Shown: positions 7,817 to 18,769 of the stretch, piece after piece
How positions within the stretch are numbered: the first letter of the stretch is position 1
Layout of the letters: each line of letters starts with the position of its first letter
From: Kitasatospora sp. CB01950
GTDB lineage: Bacteria; Actinomycetota; Actinomycetes; Streptomycetales; Streptomycetaceae
Assembly (NCBI RefSeq): GCF_001905465.1
Contig: NZ_LISX01000005.1
Coordinates: 124,278 to 188,277 of the forward strand
DNA: 64,000 nucleotides
Reading direction: 5' to 3'
The notes under the pieces: generated by a model
Databases searched by the model: none
Seen by the model: the letters and a program-made list of their open reading frames with translations, nothing else
Told to the model about the DNA's origin: nothing
Program-made: the position numbers and the translations under genes

Positions 7817-9943
7817 TCAGCAGGTGAGGACCGGGGCTGCCCAGTCGGCGTGGTCGCTGTTGGTGCCGTCGCCGCCGTCGGTGACGACGAGGTGCAGTTC
7901 GTTGGCGCCGGTGAGGTCGGCGGTGAGGTGTTTGACGCCGGCGGCGGCGTTGAGGACGCCGCTGTCGGCGGCCTTGGTGTCGTCCTTCCAGATCTGGAAG
8001 GCGACGGTGCCGCGGCCCATGGCCTCGGCGTCGACGCCGACATCGGTGGTCAGTGAGGTGCAGGTGCCGCCGAGGTAGTAGACGATCTCGCTGAACGCGT
8101 TGGTGCCCAGGCCCTTCGCGTAGGTCGCGCCGTTGATGGTGATGGTGCGTCCGTCGCCGGACTGCCTGTCGCCGTTGCTCATGTCCTTCTCGACCGGGCC
8201 CCAGCCGTTGCTCGCGGAGGTCCAGGTGAGGTCGGAGAGCTGGTGGGTGCCGACGGCGGGTCCGTTGCCGCAGGCGATCTTGGCTCCGGCCCAGTCGGCG
8301 TGGTCCCAGCTGGTGCCGTCGCCGCCGTCGGTGACGGCGAGGCGCAGGGTGGTGGCGCCGGTGAGGTCGACGGTGAGCTGCTTGGCCGCGTCCTTGCCGG
8401 TGAGCTTTCCGCTGTCGGCGGCGAGGGTTCCGTCCTTGAATATCCGGAAGACGGCGGAGCCGTTGCCGGACGTCTCGTCGTCGATGCCGACGCCGGTCAC
8501 CAGGTTCTTGCAGGTGCCGCCGAGGTTGAAGGTGATGTCGGAGGCGGCGTTCGTGCCGATGCCCTTGGCGTACGTGGTTCCGCGGATGGCCAGGGTGCGG
8601 CCGTCGCCGGCGGCCCAGTCGCCGTTGCTGCGGTCGCGCTCGGCCGGGCCCCAGCCGTTGGTCTGGGTGAGGAACGGCAGGTCGCTCAGGTAGCTCATGC
8701 CGGTGGGCGGCGGGACGGGCGTGCTCGGGGTGACCCGGAACATCGCGGTGCCGTGGCCGGGGACCGTGGCGCTGATCGCCCCGGTGCTGGTGGTGGTCTT
8801 CTTCGACCACAGGTCCTTGACCGTGTACGAGGGCGCGCCGGCGATGCCGACGGCCTGCACGGTGGTGGTGATGGTCGCGTCGTAGGAGCCCTCGTTGGTG
8901 AGGGTGACCGCGCGGCTGCCGTCGGCCAGCGGCTTCGACATGACGACCAGGCCGTTGTCGCTGGAGACCACCGAGCCCTGCTTGCCCAGCGGGTCCTGGT
9001 CGATCGCGATGACGTCGGCGTTGGTGAGGATGTCGAACGTCTCCTGCTGGGCGGTGCGCAGGTCGGCGCCGATCAGCAGCGGTGCGGCCATCTCGGCCCA
9101 GAGGCTGAAGTGCGTGCGGTACTCGGTGCCGGTCATACCGCCGTTGCCGACCTCCAGCATGTCCGGGTCGTTGAAGGCGCCGGCCTTGGCGTAGGCCGAC
9201 AGCCCCTGGTTGGCGTGTGCGATGGAGATCATGCTCTGCCAGGTGTCGCTGATGTCGCCCGTGGTGCGCCAGGAGTTGCCGACCGGCTGCGCCCAGTTCC
9301 ACGGGCCGTTGGAGCCCCACTCGCAGATGCTGTAGAGGATCGGCCGGCCGGTCTTCTTCAGCGCCTCGCCCATGGCCTTGTAGCGGGTCTGCGCGTCGAC
9401 GCCCTGGTTGTTGCAGTTGTCGTACTTGAGGTAGTCGACGCCCCAGGAGGCCCACAGGTTGGCGTCCTGCTGCTCGTGGCCGAGGCCGCCGGGGAAGCCC
9501 TGGACGTCGCAGGTGTGGGTGCCGGCACTCGAGTAGATGCCGAATTTCAGGCCCTTGGCGTGCACGTAGTCCGCGAGCGCCTTGATGCCGTGCGGGAACC
9601 GGGCCGGGTCGGGCACCAGGTTGCCGGACGCGTCCCGGTCGGGCAGCGCCCAGCAGTCGTCGAGGTTGACGTACTGGTAGCCGGCCGCCTTGAGGCCCTT
9701 GCTGACGAACAGGTCGGCCATGCCCTTGACCAGGTCCTCGTTGAACTGGGACCCGCACCAGGTGGTGTTCCAGTTGTTGAAGCCCATCTGGGGGGTCAGG
9801 TTGATGCCGTTGTCGAGCGCCAATGCCGGTGGGGCAGTGGCGAGTTGGAAGCCGGCGACGAGCGCGCCGCCGCCGGCCAGCAGGGTGAGGGACGTCAACG
9901 CCGCGCTGACGCGGCGGGACAGCTTTACGCGTACGGACTGCAA
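7817..9943 (-). CDS. Secreted GH27 alpha-galactosidase with tandem NPCBM domains
   Basis: A 708-residue secreted glycosidase. A signal peptide (about residues 1-42, cut after PPALA) precedes a GH27 barrel starting LDNGINLTPQMGFNNWN. The nucleophile is Asp175 in YLKYDNC and the acid/base is Asp261 in NDPDML, as in alpha-galactosidases. A beta-sandwich follows (DPLGKQGSVV onward), then two near-identical NPCBM-like modules, each with NGWGPxExDxSNGD and VTDGGDGT, which suggests internal duplication. TTG 9943 is chosen because GGGGAGGAA lies just before it; upstream ATGs lack a ribosome site. It likely removes terminal alpha-galactose (or beta-arabinopyranose) from plant polymers outside the cell. 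Confidence 0.9.
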   Translation of the reverse strand: MQSVRVKLSRRVSAALTSLTLLAGGGALVAGFQLATAPPALALDNGINLTPQMGFNNWNTTWCGSQFNEDLVKGMADLFVSKGLKAAGYQYVNLDDCWALPDRDASGNLVPDPARFPHGIKALADYVHAKGLKFGIYSSAGTHTCDVQGFPGGLGHEQQDANLWASWGVDYLKYDNCNNQGVDAQTRYKAMGEALKKTGRPILYSICEWGSNGPWNWAQPVGNSWRTTGDISDTWQSMISIAHANQGLSAYAKAGAFNDPDMLEVGNGGMTGTEYRTHFSLWAEMAAPLLIGADLRTAQQETFDILTNADVIAIDQDPLGKQGSVVSSDNGLVVMSKPLADGSRAVTLTNEGSYDATITTTVQAVGIAGAPSYTVKDLWSKKTTTSTGAISATVPGHGTAMFRVTPSTPVPPPTGMSYLSDLPFLTQTNGWGPAERDRSNGDWAAGDGRTLAIRGTTYAKGIGTNAASDITFNLGGTCKNLVTGVGIDDETSGNGSAVFRIFKDGTLAADSGKLTGKDAAKQLTVDLTGATTLRLAVTDGGDGTSWDHADWAGAKIACGNGPAVGTHQLSDLTWTSASNGWGPVEKDMSNGDRQSGDGRTITINGATYAKGLGTNAFSEIVYYLGGTCTSLTTDVGVDAEAMGRGTVAFQIWKDDTKAADSGVLNAAAGVKHLTADLTGANELHLVVTDGGDGTNSDHADWAAPVLTC

Positions 9944-9953
9944 GGTTCCTCCC

Positions 9954-9983
9954 CGGGAACGGGACGTGCGGGAACGGGACATG
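9954..9983. repeat. 15-bp direct repeat upstream of the GH27 gene
   Basis: CGGGAACGGGACGTG (9954-9968) is followed directly by the same sequence with one change (9969-9983). It lies in the 5-prime leader of the minus-strand gene. Confidence 0.7.
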
Positions 9984-10081
9984 CGGAAATCGACCACACG
10001 GAACAGTGGATCGAGGAGGAGCCGTCACACGGTCCGCCGGCACCGTGGCGCGGACCGTGCGGAGTCGGGCGGCTCCTCGGC

Positions 10082-10124
10082 GGAGGGTGCGGGGGGCCTG
10101 AGGCGGCGCCGCCCCGCACTCTCC
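10082..10124 (-). terminator. Hairpin terminator after the second GH27 gene
   Basis: A 13-bp stem with one mismatch (10082-10094 with 10112-10124) lies just past the stop of the minus-strand gene ending at 10146. The two GH27 genes are therefore probably separate transcription units. Confidence 0.6.
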
Positions 10125-10145
10125 GGGCTGAGCGGGTCCGCCGCG

Positions 10146-12236
10146 TCAGGACATCAGGCTCCAGGACTGGCCTGCGGCCGATCCGTCGGGCTGGTTGAGG
10201 ACGACGGCGGACGTGGGCGCGGACTGCGGGGCGTCCAGTGCGAGGCCGGTGGCCGCGTTGGTGATGGTCAGCGCACCGGTGGCGGTGTTCTGGACGACGC
10301 GCCACTTCTGGTACTGGCTGTTGGGGTCGTAGCTGTTGAGGACCCACGCCGGGGCGCCGGGCGCGGCCGGTCCGGTCAGGGTGCCGTGGACCTGGGTGTC
10401 GGTGTAGCAGTCGTCGGTGATGTGCACCGTGCCGTCGGCGTTGGCGTCGAAGCGCCACCGCTCCGAGGTGTGCCAGTCCCACCAGGTGTTGACGTCGGTG
10501 GTCGAGCCGTCGGGGGCGCTGCACATGCCCCGGACCTCCAGGACCTGGCCGCCGGTGCCGCCGGCGCCGATGCCGTGGTAGCGGCCGTCGCCGATCACCG
10601 TCGCGGGGATGGTGCCGGGCAGGGCCTTGAGCCGGTACATGGCCACGCCGTGCGGGGCGACCGAGGCGCCGATCGTGCCGGTGACGCCGCCGGTGGCGCC
10701 GGTCCACAGCTCCTTGGCGGAGTAGCCGGGGCCCGTCAGTCCGAGCGCGCTCAGGGTGGTGGAGACGGTCCGGGTGGAGTTCGGGTCCTGGTTGACCAGC
10801 AGGACGGCGGTGTCGCCGTTCGCCAACTGCCGCTTGAGCACCAGCGGGGCGGTGGGGCTGTCCGGCCGGTTGCCGACCAGGGTGGCGGGCCTGGCGAGGC
10901 TGTCCTGGTCGACGGCGATGACGTCGGCGTTCTTGTAGATGGCGAGTGCGGAGTCGCTGATGCCCGTCGACCAGGTGTAGCCGCTGTCGCTGTGCTGGGA
11001 GTCGGCGGCGCTGCGCAGGTCGGCACCGGAGATCAGCGGGGCGGCCGTCATGGCGAGGATCGACATCTCGCTGCGCGATTCGGTGTCGTTCATCGGCTTG
11101 TGGCAGGTGCAGGTGTCGGTGACGCCGTAGAGGCCGTACGGGTCGAGCCAGCCGGCGAACATCATGTCCATGTCGTTCCAGCTGCCCGGCCGGACGTTGC
11201 CCGGATACTGCAGCGCGGTCTGCAACTGGCCGTTGTGGAGCACGCCTTCCAGGTCCGGGCCGCGGTCGCCGCCGATCCGGCAGAGGTTCGCGACCTGACC
11301 GCACCAGATGCCGGTCGGCGCGTAGCCGGGGGCCTGCCGGGCGGGGGTGCCGGCCGCCCTGACCACCGGGTCGGCGCGGGCGGGGTCGTCACCGGCCAGC
11401 AGGTACGGGATGCCGGTGTGCACGGGCTGGGCGGACACGCTCAGCACCACACGCGGTCGGCCCTGGGCGGCGGAGGCGGCGTCCAGGGCGTGCTGGAAGT
11501 CCTGCGTGCGGGCGTAGATGGAGCGGGTCAACTCCCGGCCCTCGCCCTGGGTTCCGTAGTTGTAGCCGTCCGGACCGGTGATCGGCGGGCCGTAGGGGCA
11601 GTCGTCGTACTTGACGAAGTCGACGCCCCAGGCGACGAAGTCGGCGGCGTCGGTCGACTCGTGCCCGAGACTGCCCGGGTGCCCCTGGCAGGTGGTGTAG
11701 GTGCCGGTGGCGTAGAGGCCGAACTTCATGCCCTTGGTGTGGGCGTACCACGACAGGTACTGGATGCCGTTGAGGGTCTGCCCGTTGACGGTGTGCGCCG
11801 GGAAGTGGGCCGGGTCCGGTATCAGGTGTCCCGTCGTCACGTCGAAGCCGCTGCCGTCGGTGCCGCTGGTGGGGTTGCGGTCGGCGTCGTAGAGCTGCAT
11901 CGCGCCGTAGGAGTTCTTGGCGAAGTCGGCGGTCTGGCCGTCGCGGTGGGACAGCGACCAGCCGTCGTCGATGGTGACGGTGTCGTAGCCGGCCGCCACC
12001 AGGCCCTTGGACGACATGAAGTCGATGGTCTGGACGACCTGTTGCTGGGTCACCGCGGTGCCGAGGGTGTTCCAGGAGTTCCACCCCATCGGCGGAGTGA
12101 GGGCGACGCCGTTGTCGAGGGCCGCGGCGGGGGCGGAGGCGGCGACGACGGCCGTGAGGCCGGATGCCGCGAGGGACAACGCCGCAAGGGCGTGCAGCAG
12201 GGCACGGGGCATGGATGGACGCATGGGTGGACGCAT
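10146..12236 (-). CDS. Secreted GH27 glycosidase with C-terminal ricin-type lectin domain
   Basis: A 696-residue secreted enzyme: a signal peptide (about 1-40), a GH27 barrel from LDNGVALTPPMGWNSWN, a beta-sandwich, and a C-terminal ricin/CBM13-like domain (QVLEVRGMC, WRVVQNTATGALTITN, AAGQSW). Candidate catalytic aspartates are in FVKYDDC and WNDMDMM. It differs from the neighbouring GH27: DDGW replaces DDCW near the sugar pocket, the barrel is longer, and NDMDM replaces NDPDM. GH27 plus CBM13 is the build of a characterised Streptomyces beta-L-arabinopyranosidase, so arabinopyranosidase activity is as likely as alpha-galactosidase. ATG 12236 has TGGAG upstream. It diverges from an AraF-like importer operon. 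Confidence 0.85.
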   Translation of the reverse strand: MRPPMRPSMPRALLHALAALSLAASGLTAVVAASAPAAALDNGVALTPPMGWNSWNTLGTAVTQQQVVQTIDFMSSKGLVAAGYDTVTIDDGWSLSHRDGQTADFAKNSYGAMQLYDADRNPTSGTDGSGFDVTTGHLIPDPAHFPAHTVNGQTLNGIQYLSWYAHTKGMKFGLYATGTYTTCQGHPGSLGHESTDAADFVAWGVDFVKYDDCPYGPPITGPDGYNYGTQGEGRELTRSIYARTQDFQHALDAASAAQGRPRVVLSVSAQPVHTGIPYLLAGDDPARADPVVRAAGTPARQAPGYAPTGIWCGQVANLCRIGGDRGPDLEGVLHNGQLQTALQYPGNVRPGSWNDMDMMFAGWLDPYGLYGVTDTCTCHKPMNDTESRSEMSILAMTAAPLISGADLRSAADSQHSDSGYTWSTGISDSALAIYKNADVIAVDQDSLARPATLVGNRPDSPTAPLVLKRQLANGDTAVLLVNQDPNSTRTVSTTLSALGLTGPGYSAKELWTGATGGVTGTIGASVAPHGVAMYRLKALPGTIPATVIGDGRYHGIGAGGTGGQVLEVRGMCSAPDGSTTDVNTWWDWHTSERWRFDANADGTVHITDDCYTDTQVHGTLTGPAAPGAPAWVLNSYDPNSQYQKWRVVQNTATGALTITNAATGLALDAPQSAPTSAVVLNQPDGSAAGQSWSLMS

Positions 12237-12725
12237 GGGGGCGCTCCAGGTGAGCGTGCGGGGGAACGGGGGCATGACGGTCGGTTCTGTTGAATCCATC
12301 TCCAGAGATCGACGGCTGGAGGAATCTTCAAACAGAAAGCAACACATGGTAGCCAGACCGGAAACAAGCACTCAAGACCCAGAACACGCCGTCTTCAGGA
12401 AGCTTCAGGCCGAACCGACGCTGCCGTGTCGTCGCCGATCGGAGCGGGATGCGCAGGCCACGGCGCTCACTTCGGTCACCTGATGCTCCGTCAATCATCC
12501 GATCCAGACTGAGATGTGGCCGTTCGACCTGGAACTGCCGAGGTGCCGGCGGCATGTGCAAGCCACCCGCCTGCCACAGAGAACGTCGCGAGCGGGTGTC
12601 GATGCACACGCCCTCTTGACATGTCTGTGCAATGGCACTGTGATATGTCGGGTCGCGTTTGAGCATGTTGGTTTCTGATGGTTTGACGGGCCATCGGAGC
12701 CTGCACGACGAAAAGGAGCACCCTC
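12237..12725. other. Divergent intergenic region between the GH27 gene and the sugar ABC operon
   Basis: No gene is supported here. It contains an inverted repeat CTCCAG-n10-CTGGAG (12300-12305 with 12316-12321) on the GH27 side and the promoter/palindrome described at 12616-12646 on the ABC side. Both flanking units could be controlled from here by one regulator. Confidence 0.6.
12616..12646 (+). promoter_or_regulatory. Promoter of the sugar ABC operon with embedded palindrome
   Basis: TTGACA (12616-12621) and TGATAT (12641-12646) are separated by 19 bases. The spacer carries GTGC-AATG-GCAC, a short palindrome placed where a repressor could block polymerase. The first gene starts 80 bases downstream of the -10. 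Confidence 0.5.
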
Positions 12726-13766
12726 ATGTTCCGTGCCATCAACCGCCGCGCCGCCGCCGGACTCCTGCTCGCCCTGGGTCTGACCACCGCCGCCTGCTCC
12801 ACGGGCCGGGAGTCCACCTCCGGCGCCCCCTCGGTCGCCCCGGTCGGCGGCAAGATCTCGATCACCTACCTGCAGAAGCAGGGCGACCAGGAGTACTTCG
12901 TCGGCGAGGCGGCCGGCGCGAGAGCGAAGGCCGCCGAGCTGGGCATCGACCTCAAGGTGGTGAACCTCGGCAACGACGCCAACAAGACCATCAGCGAGGT
13001 GCAGTCCGCGATCGCGCAGAAGACCAACGGCGTCATCGTGGTCGTGCCCGACCCGGCCGTCGGCCCGCAGGTCGTGCAGATCGCGAGGGACGCGAAGATC
13101 GCCCTGCTCACCTCGGACGACCAGGTCTGCGCCACCGGACCGGACCCGGCGAAGTGCGCCAAGTCCGACCTGGTGCCGCGGATCGGCTTCTCCGGTGCGC
13201 AGATGGGCGGCGAGGTCGGCAAGCGCGCCGCCGAGGAGTTCAAGAAGGCCGGCTGGAACGCCGCCGACACCCGGACCGTCTCCGCCTGGAAGCAGGACGT
13301 CACCGTCTGCGGCGACCGGGTCAGGGCCGCCAAGGAGGCCTTCGACTCCGCGGTCTCCGGGGTCCGGAACATCGACGTCGCCACCGACAACACCCCGACC
13401 GGCGCGCAGGACAAGGTCGCGGCGACGGTCACCGCCAATGCCGGGGTCAGGCACTGGGTGGTCTGGGGCTGCAACGACGAGAACGTCCAGGGCGGCGTCA
13501 CCGCCCTGCAGAACGCCGGCGTCAGCCCCGACGACATCGACGGCGTGGGCCTCGGCGCCTACCTCGCCTGCAAGGACTGGAGCGGCGGCAAGCCCTCCGG
13601 GATGAAGGCCGCCCTGTTCATCAACGGCAGGGACGTCGGCGCACTCGCCGTCCAGACCATGTACGACCGACTGAGGAACAACAAGGAGATTCCCGCCGAG
13701 GCGTTCGCCCCCACCACCATGGTCGACGCCGCCACCTGGAAGAGCGCCGGCGTCACCTGCGGCTGA
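12726..13766 (+). CDS. Sugar ABC transporter substrate-binding lipoprotein (AraF-like)
   Basis: A 346-residue lipoprotein with lipobox LTTAAC at the end of a 23-residue signal, so it is anchored outside the membrane. It has the periplasmic-binding-protein fold of the ribose/arabinose type: SITYLQKQGDQEYF, GVIVVVPDPAVGP, RHWVVWGCNDENVQGGV. The last two resemble E. coli AraF more than RbsB or MglB, suggesting L-arabinose or a related sugar. AAAAGGAG precedes the ATG. It heads an SBP-ATPase-permease operon divergent from a GH27 gene, consistent with uptake of the sugar that enzyme releases. Confidence 0.88.
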   Translation: MFRAINRRAAAGLLLALGLTTAACSTGRESTSGAPSVAPVGGKISITYLQKQGDQEYFVGEAAGARAKAAELGIDLKVVNLGNDANKTISEVQSAIAQKTNGVIVVVPDPAVGPQVVQIARDAKIALLTSDDQVCATGPDPAKCAKSDLVPRIGFSGAQMGGEVGKRAAEEFKKAGWNAADTRTVSAWKQDVTVCGDRVRAAKEAFDSAVSGVRNIDVATDNTPTGAQDKVAATVTANAGVRHWVVWGCNDENVQGGVTALQNAGVSPDDIDGVGLGAYLACKDWSGGKPSGMKAALFINGRDVGALAVQTMYDRLRNNKEIPAEAFAPTTMVDAATWKSAGVTCG

Positions 13767-13831
13767 CCGTCCCGCCCTGCGGCCGCCCGGTGGGGCGACC
13801 GTCTCCACTCCCTTCCCGAGGTGAACCGGCA

Positions 13832-15408
<1,577 letters not shown>

Positions 15409-15412
<4 letters not shown>

Positions 15413-16443
15413 CAGCCGCCACCACACCGCCTGCCGTCTCCGACCACGGAGGCCGGCACCGGCCCGCCGCAAGGATTCCCGTGCTGAGCGCCGTCGGCGG
15501 ACAGAACCTCAGCCTGATCGGCGCCCTGGTCGCGGTCCTCACCGTCTTCGGCCTCCTCAACGACAACTACCTCAGCCTCACCAACATGCAGGTGATCGCC
15601 GAGGCCGCCACCATCACCGGCCTGCTCGCCGTCGTCCAGACCGTCGTCATCATCTGCGGCGGGCTCGACATCTCGGTCGGCTCCCAGGCGGGCGTCGCCT
15701 CCGTCGTCAGCGCCATGGCCTTCACCTCGGCCGGCTCCAACGCCTTCGCGGGCATGGCCGCCGCCGTCGCCGTCGGCCTGCTGATCGGCGTCCTCAACGG
15801 CGCGATCATCGTGTACGGCCGGGTCAACCCCACCATCGCCACCCTCGCCGGCCTCGCCGCCTACAAGGGCCTCGCCCAACTCCTCTCCGACGGCCGGGCC
15901 CAGGGCTACGTCCTCAACGACGCCGTCTTCGTCTTCCTCGGCCGGGGCCGGATCGCCGGACTGCCGGTCATGGTCTGGATCCTCATCGCCGTCGCCCTCG
16001 CCGTCCACGTCCTGCTCACCTGCACCGACATCGGCCGCAACATCTACGCCATCGGCGGCAACGACACCGCCGCCCGCCTCGCCGGCATCAACATCAACAA
16101 GTACCTGGTCGCCGTCTACGCCCTCGTCGGCGCCGTCGCCGCCGTCGCCGGCATCCTGCTCACCGCCCGCACCGGCAGCGGACAGCCCACCTCCGGCAGT
16201 GAAGGCCTCGAACTCAAGGCCATCACCGCCTCCGCCCTCGGCGGCTGCGCCCTCAAGGGCGGCAAGGGCACCGTCGGCGGCACCCTCCTCGCCGTCGCCC
16301 TTCTCGGCGCTCTTGAGAACGGGCTCACCGTCCAGGGCATCAACTCCTTCTGGCAGAACGTCGCCCAGGGCGCGCTGCTCGTGGTCGCGGTCGTCATCCA
16401 GCAACGCCGCACCGGGGAACGCGCCGTCGGCCTCCCCGCCTGA
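15409..16443 (+). CDS. Sugar ABC transporter permease (AraH/RbsC type)
   Basis: A 344-residue integral membrane protein with about nine or ten helices and the BPD_transp_2 pattern: NMQVIAEAATITGLLA, CGGLDISVGS, NGAIIVYGRVNPTIATLAG, and GSEGLELKAITASALGGC near the ATPase-contact loop. It forms the channel for the AraF-like/AraG-like pair. The ATG overlaps the ATPase stop, so the three genes form one operon. No second permease gene follows, as expected for CUT2 systems, which use a homodimer. Confidence 0.94.
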
Positions 16444-16615
16444 CCCCGACCGCACCACCGTTTCCCCGGACCGATCGGGGGTGTGTCGTGGCACTCCGCG
16501 AGGTCCCGCACCGGCACTATGTGTGCGACCGATCTGTGGCGCGGCACATGGGCGAGGGCATTGGTTCTGCCGGGGCCGGTGCGCGCCGTTCCCGTACGAG
16601 GGGCACCGAGACGCT

Positions 16616-17659
16616 GTGGGCATCCGTCGAGTCTTCACCTGCTGTGCCGCTTCCGTCCTGCTGGCGGCCGGGCCGTCGATCCCGGCCGCCGGGGCGGACG
16701 AACCCGATCCGAACGATCCGGAGGGCAGTGTCGCGCTGGAGAGCCTGGACCATCAGGCGGGCGACCTCGTCACGGCGGTGGTCTCGTACAGCTGCCTGCC
16801 CGACACTGCGAGGTCGCTGGTGGTCGGGTACGAGGAGGAGTTGGACTCCGGGGACGAGGCGGCCGGGAGTGCCTCGGTCGAGGACCTCACCTGCGACGAC
16901 ACCGTGCAGACCGTGACGGTGGACATCCCGAGGAGCGACGGCGGTGCGGACTTCGAGGAGCCGCTCGACGGGCAGGTCGTCGTCGTGCTGACCGGGGACG
17001 ACACGCCGGTCGTCGAGGAGGCGTTCGACGTCGGCGCGGCCGATCGGCCGCGTGCGCTGGGGCGGGCGAAGCAGTCGTACCGCTGGAAGGGCGGGACCGT
17101 CCCGTACGTGCTCGACCCGCAGCTCACCAAGGACCAGCAGAACGACGTCAAGTCCGCGATCGGCCACTGGCAGCAGAAGACCTCCATCAGGTTCGTCGCC
17201 CGGACCGACGCGAACGCCAAGAACTACCCGGACTACGTGCAGTTCCAGCCCAGCACGGACGGCGGCTGCAACTCCGAGGTCGGCCGCATCGGCGGGCAAC
17301 AGGCCGTCAACATCGCCGGCGCCGACACCTGCGACGCCGTGGAGCTCATCCACGAGATCGGGCACACGGTGGGGCTCTACCACGAGCAGGAGCGCCCCGA
17401 TCGGGACCAGTACGTCACGGTGTCGTTCGAGAACATCGACCCGGCCGACAAGCACAACTTCCAGATCCAGAAGGGCGAGAACACCTTCGGCACGGCCTAC
17501 GACTACGCGTCGATCATGCACTACGGGACGAAGTCGTACTCCAAGAACGGCAAGAACACCATCACGCCGAAGAGGAAGCTCCCCGACGGGCTGGTCCTGG
17601 GCGAGGCCACCGAGCTGTCCGCCAGTGACATCGCCGCGGTCAAGGCGATGTACAAGTAG
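16616..17659 (+). CDS. Secreted astacin-type zinc metalloprotease (M12A)
   Basis: A 347-residue secreted protein. A signal peptide (about 1-24) is followed by a roughly 130-residue acidic N-terminal domain, then an astacin catalytic domain. The zinc motif is HEIGHTVGLYHEQERPD, matching HExxHxxGxxHExxRxD, and the Met-turn is SIMHYGTKSY with the fifth-ligand tyrosine. The N-terminal half probably serves as prodomain. GTG 16616 places the signal peptide right at the N terminus; a longer frame upstream is arginine-rich and unlikely. Astacins are uncommon in bacteria. It has no obvious functional link to the ABC operon. Confidence 0.9.
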   Translation: MGIRRVFTCCAASVLLAAGPSIPAAGADEPDPNDPEGSVALESLDHQAGDLVTAVVSYSCLPDTARSLVVGYEEELDSGDEAAGSASVEDLTCDDTVQTVTVDIPRSDGGADFEEPLDGQVVVVLTGDDTPVVEEAFDVGAADRPRALGRAKQSYRWKGGTVPYVLDPQLTKDQQNDVKSAIGHWQQKTSIRFVARTDANAKNYPDYVQFQPSTDGGCNSEVGRIGGQQAVNIAGADTCDAVELIHEIGHTVGLYHEQERPDRDQYVTVSFENIDPADKHNFQIQKGENTFGTAYDYASIMHYGTKSYSKNGKNTITPKRKLPDGLVLGEATELSASDIAAVKAMYK

Positions 17660-17665
17660 CCCGGC

Positions 17666-17701
17666 CCCGCGTGCGCCGCGTGGAGGCGCGGCGCACGCGG
17701 G
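17666..17701. terminator. Bidirectional terminator
   Basis: A perfect 15-bp stem (17666-17680 with 17687-17701) with a 6-nt loop lies between the convergent astacin and alpha/beta hydrolase genes. Confidence 0.85.
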
Positions 17702-17706
17702 AGGGT

Positions 17707-18702
17707 TCAGCGGCAGAGTCGGGCGACGAGTTCGAGTTCGCGGACCAGGAGGGCCGGGTCACGGGGGCCGGCGTGGGGAGCGGGCAGGGAGCGGACGCGG
17801 AAGGGGTTGTGGGGGGTGGCGGCGTCGGCCTCCCGGATCATGAGGTCCTGGAGCGGGAGCGGGATGGTGTGGTCCTCGGTGTAGCGGACGAAGGTGCGGG
17901 GGACGCGGCCCCAGGCGGAGGGGAGGCCGCGGGCGGCCTCGTCGGCGCCGACGGCGGCCGACTCGTCCGGTTCGAGGATGTTCATCAGGGCGCGGACCTC
18001 GGCGTCCGTGCGGTCGGCGGCGAGCGCGTCCTTGACGGCGGCGAAGAAGGCGGGGTCGGCGGAGCGCCAGTTGATGCGGCTGACGCCCAGCTCGGGCGGG
18101 GTCCGGACCGAGGGAATCCGGAACATGGCGCTGGTGGCGGCCTCGGGGGTCATCGCCAGTTGCAGCACCGAGGGGTGCGCGGTCGGGCAGAACGCGGAGG
18201 CGTACACCAGGTGCGCGAGCAGTTCGGGCACCTGGTTGGCGACCGCGTTGAGGGTGACGCCGCCGAGGCTCGAACCGACCAGCACCACCGGTCCGTTGCG
18301 GCGCGCCTGCCGCACCACGCCGACGACGTGCGCGGCGAAGTCGGCCAGTGTCACCTTCGCCATCGGGGACGGCTCGGTGCGCAGCCGCTCCAAGTCCTGC
18401 GGGGCCTGGTAGGACTCGGGGAGGTACGCGCCGAACCCGTGCCCGGGCAGGTCGACCGCGATCGCACGGTGGCCGCGCAGGCCCAACTCCCGCAGCACGG
18501 GCTGCCAGTAGAAGGAGTTGCACCCCGAGCCGTGGACGAGGACGAAGGTGGGCGCGTCGCGCCCGGGCCCGTCCGCGTGCGCGGCGGGGGCGGCGGCGCC
18601 CACCGCGGCGACCGCACCCGCTCCGGCCACGACCGCCTTCAGCGCGCTGCGCCGCGACGTTCCGAAGGCCTTCGGGTAACCGTTCCTGTCACTGTGCCGC
18701 AT
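17707..18702 (-). CDS. Tat-exported alpha/beta hydrolase
   Basis: A 331-residue protein with a twin-arginine leader (TSRRSALKAVVAGAGA, cleavage after AAHA about residue 44). The alpha/beta hydrolase fold shows LVHGSGCNSFYW (oxyanion loop), the nucleophile serine in GSSLGG, and a C-terminal histidine in TEDHTIPL. It belongs near the plant hydroxynitrile lyase/esterase-like group often annotated alpha/beta fold hydrolase. Tat export suggests that it folds before export and acts outside the cell. Substrate unknown. ATG 18702 follows GGAGGAG; an upstream ATG lacks a site. Confidence 0.85.
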   Translation of the reverse strand: MRHSDRNGYPKAFGTSRRSALKAVVAGAGAVAAVGAAAPAAHADGPGRDAPTFVLVHGSGCNSFYWQPVLRELGLRGHRAIAVDLPGHGFGAYLPESYQAPQDLERLRTEPSPMAKVTLADFAAHVVGVVRQARRNGPVVLVGSSLGGVTLNAVANQVPELLAHLVYASAFCPTAHPSVLQLAMTPEAATSAMFRIPSVRTPPELGVSRINWRSADPAFFAAVKDALAADRTDAEVRALMNILEPDESAAVGADEAARGLPSAWGRVPRTFVRYTEDHTIPLPLQDLMIREADAATPHNPFRVRSLPAPHAGPRDPALLVRELELVARLCR

Positions 18703-18769
18703 GGTGATCTCCTCCGGTTCACAGGTGTGTTCGAACGTGCCTCCCATAAGACCGGACCGAACGCCGGGA

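Noticed and set aside
6177..10043. A 1,288-codon minus-strand frame across glnA and the GH27 gene
   Set aside because: Low-complexity Arg/Pro/His-rich translation, antisense to glnA and out of frame with the GH27 enzyme.
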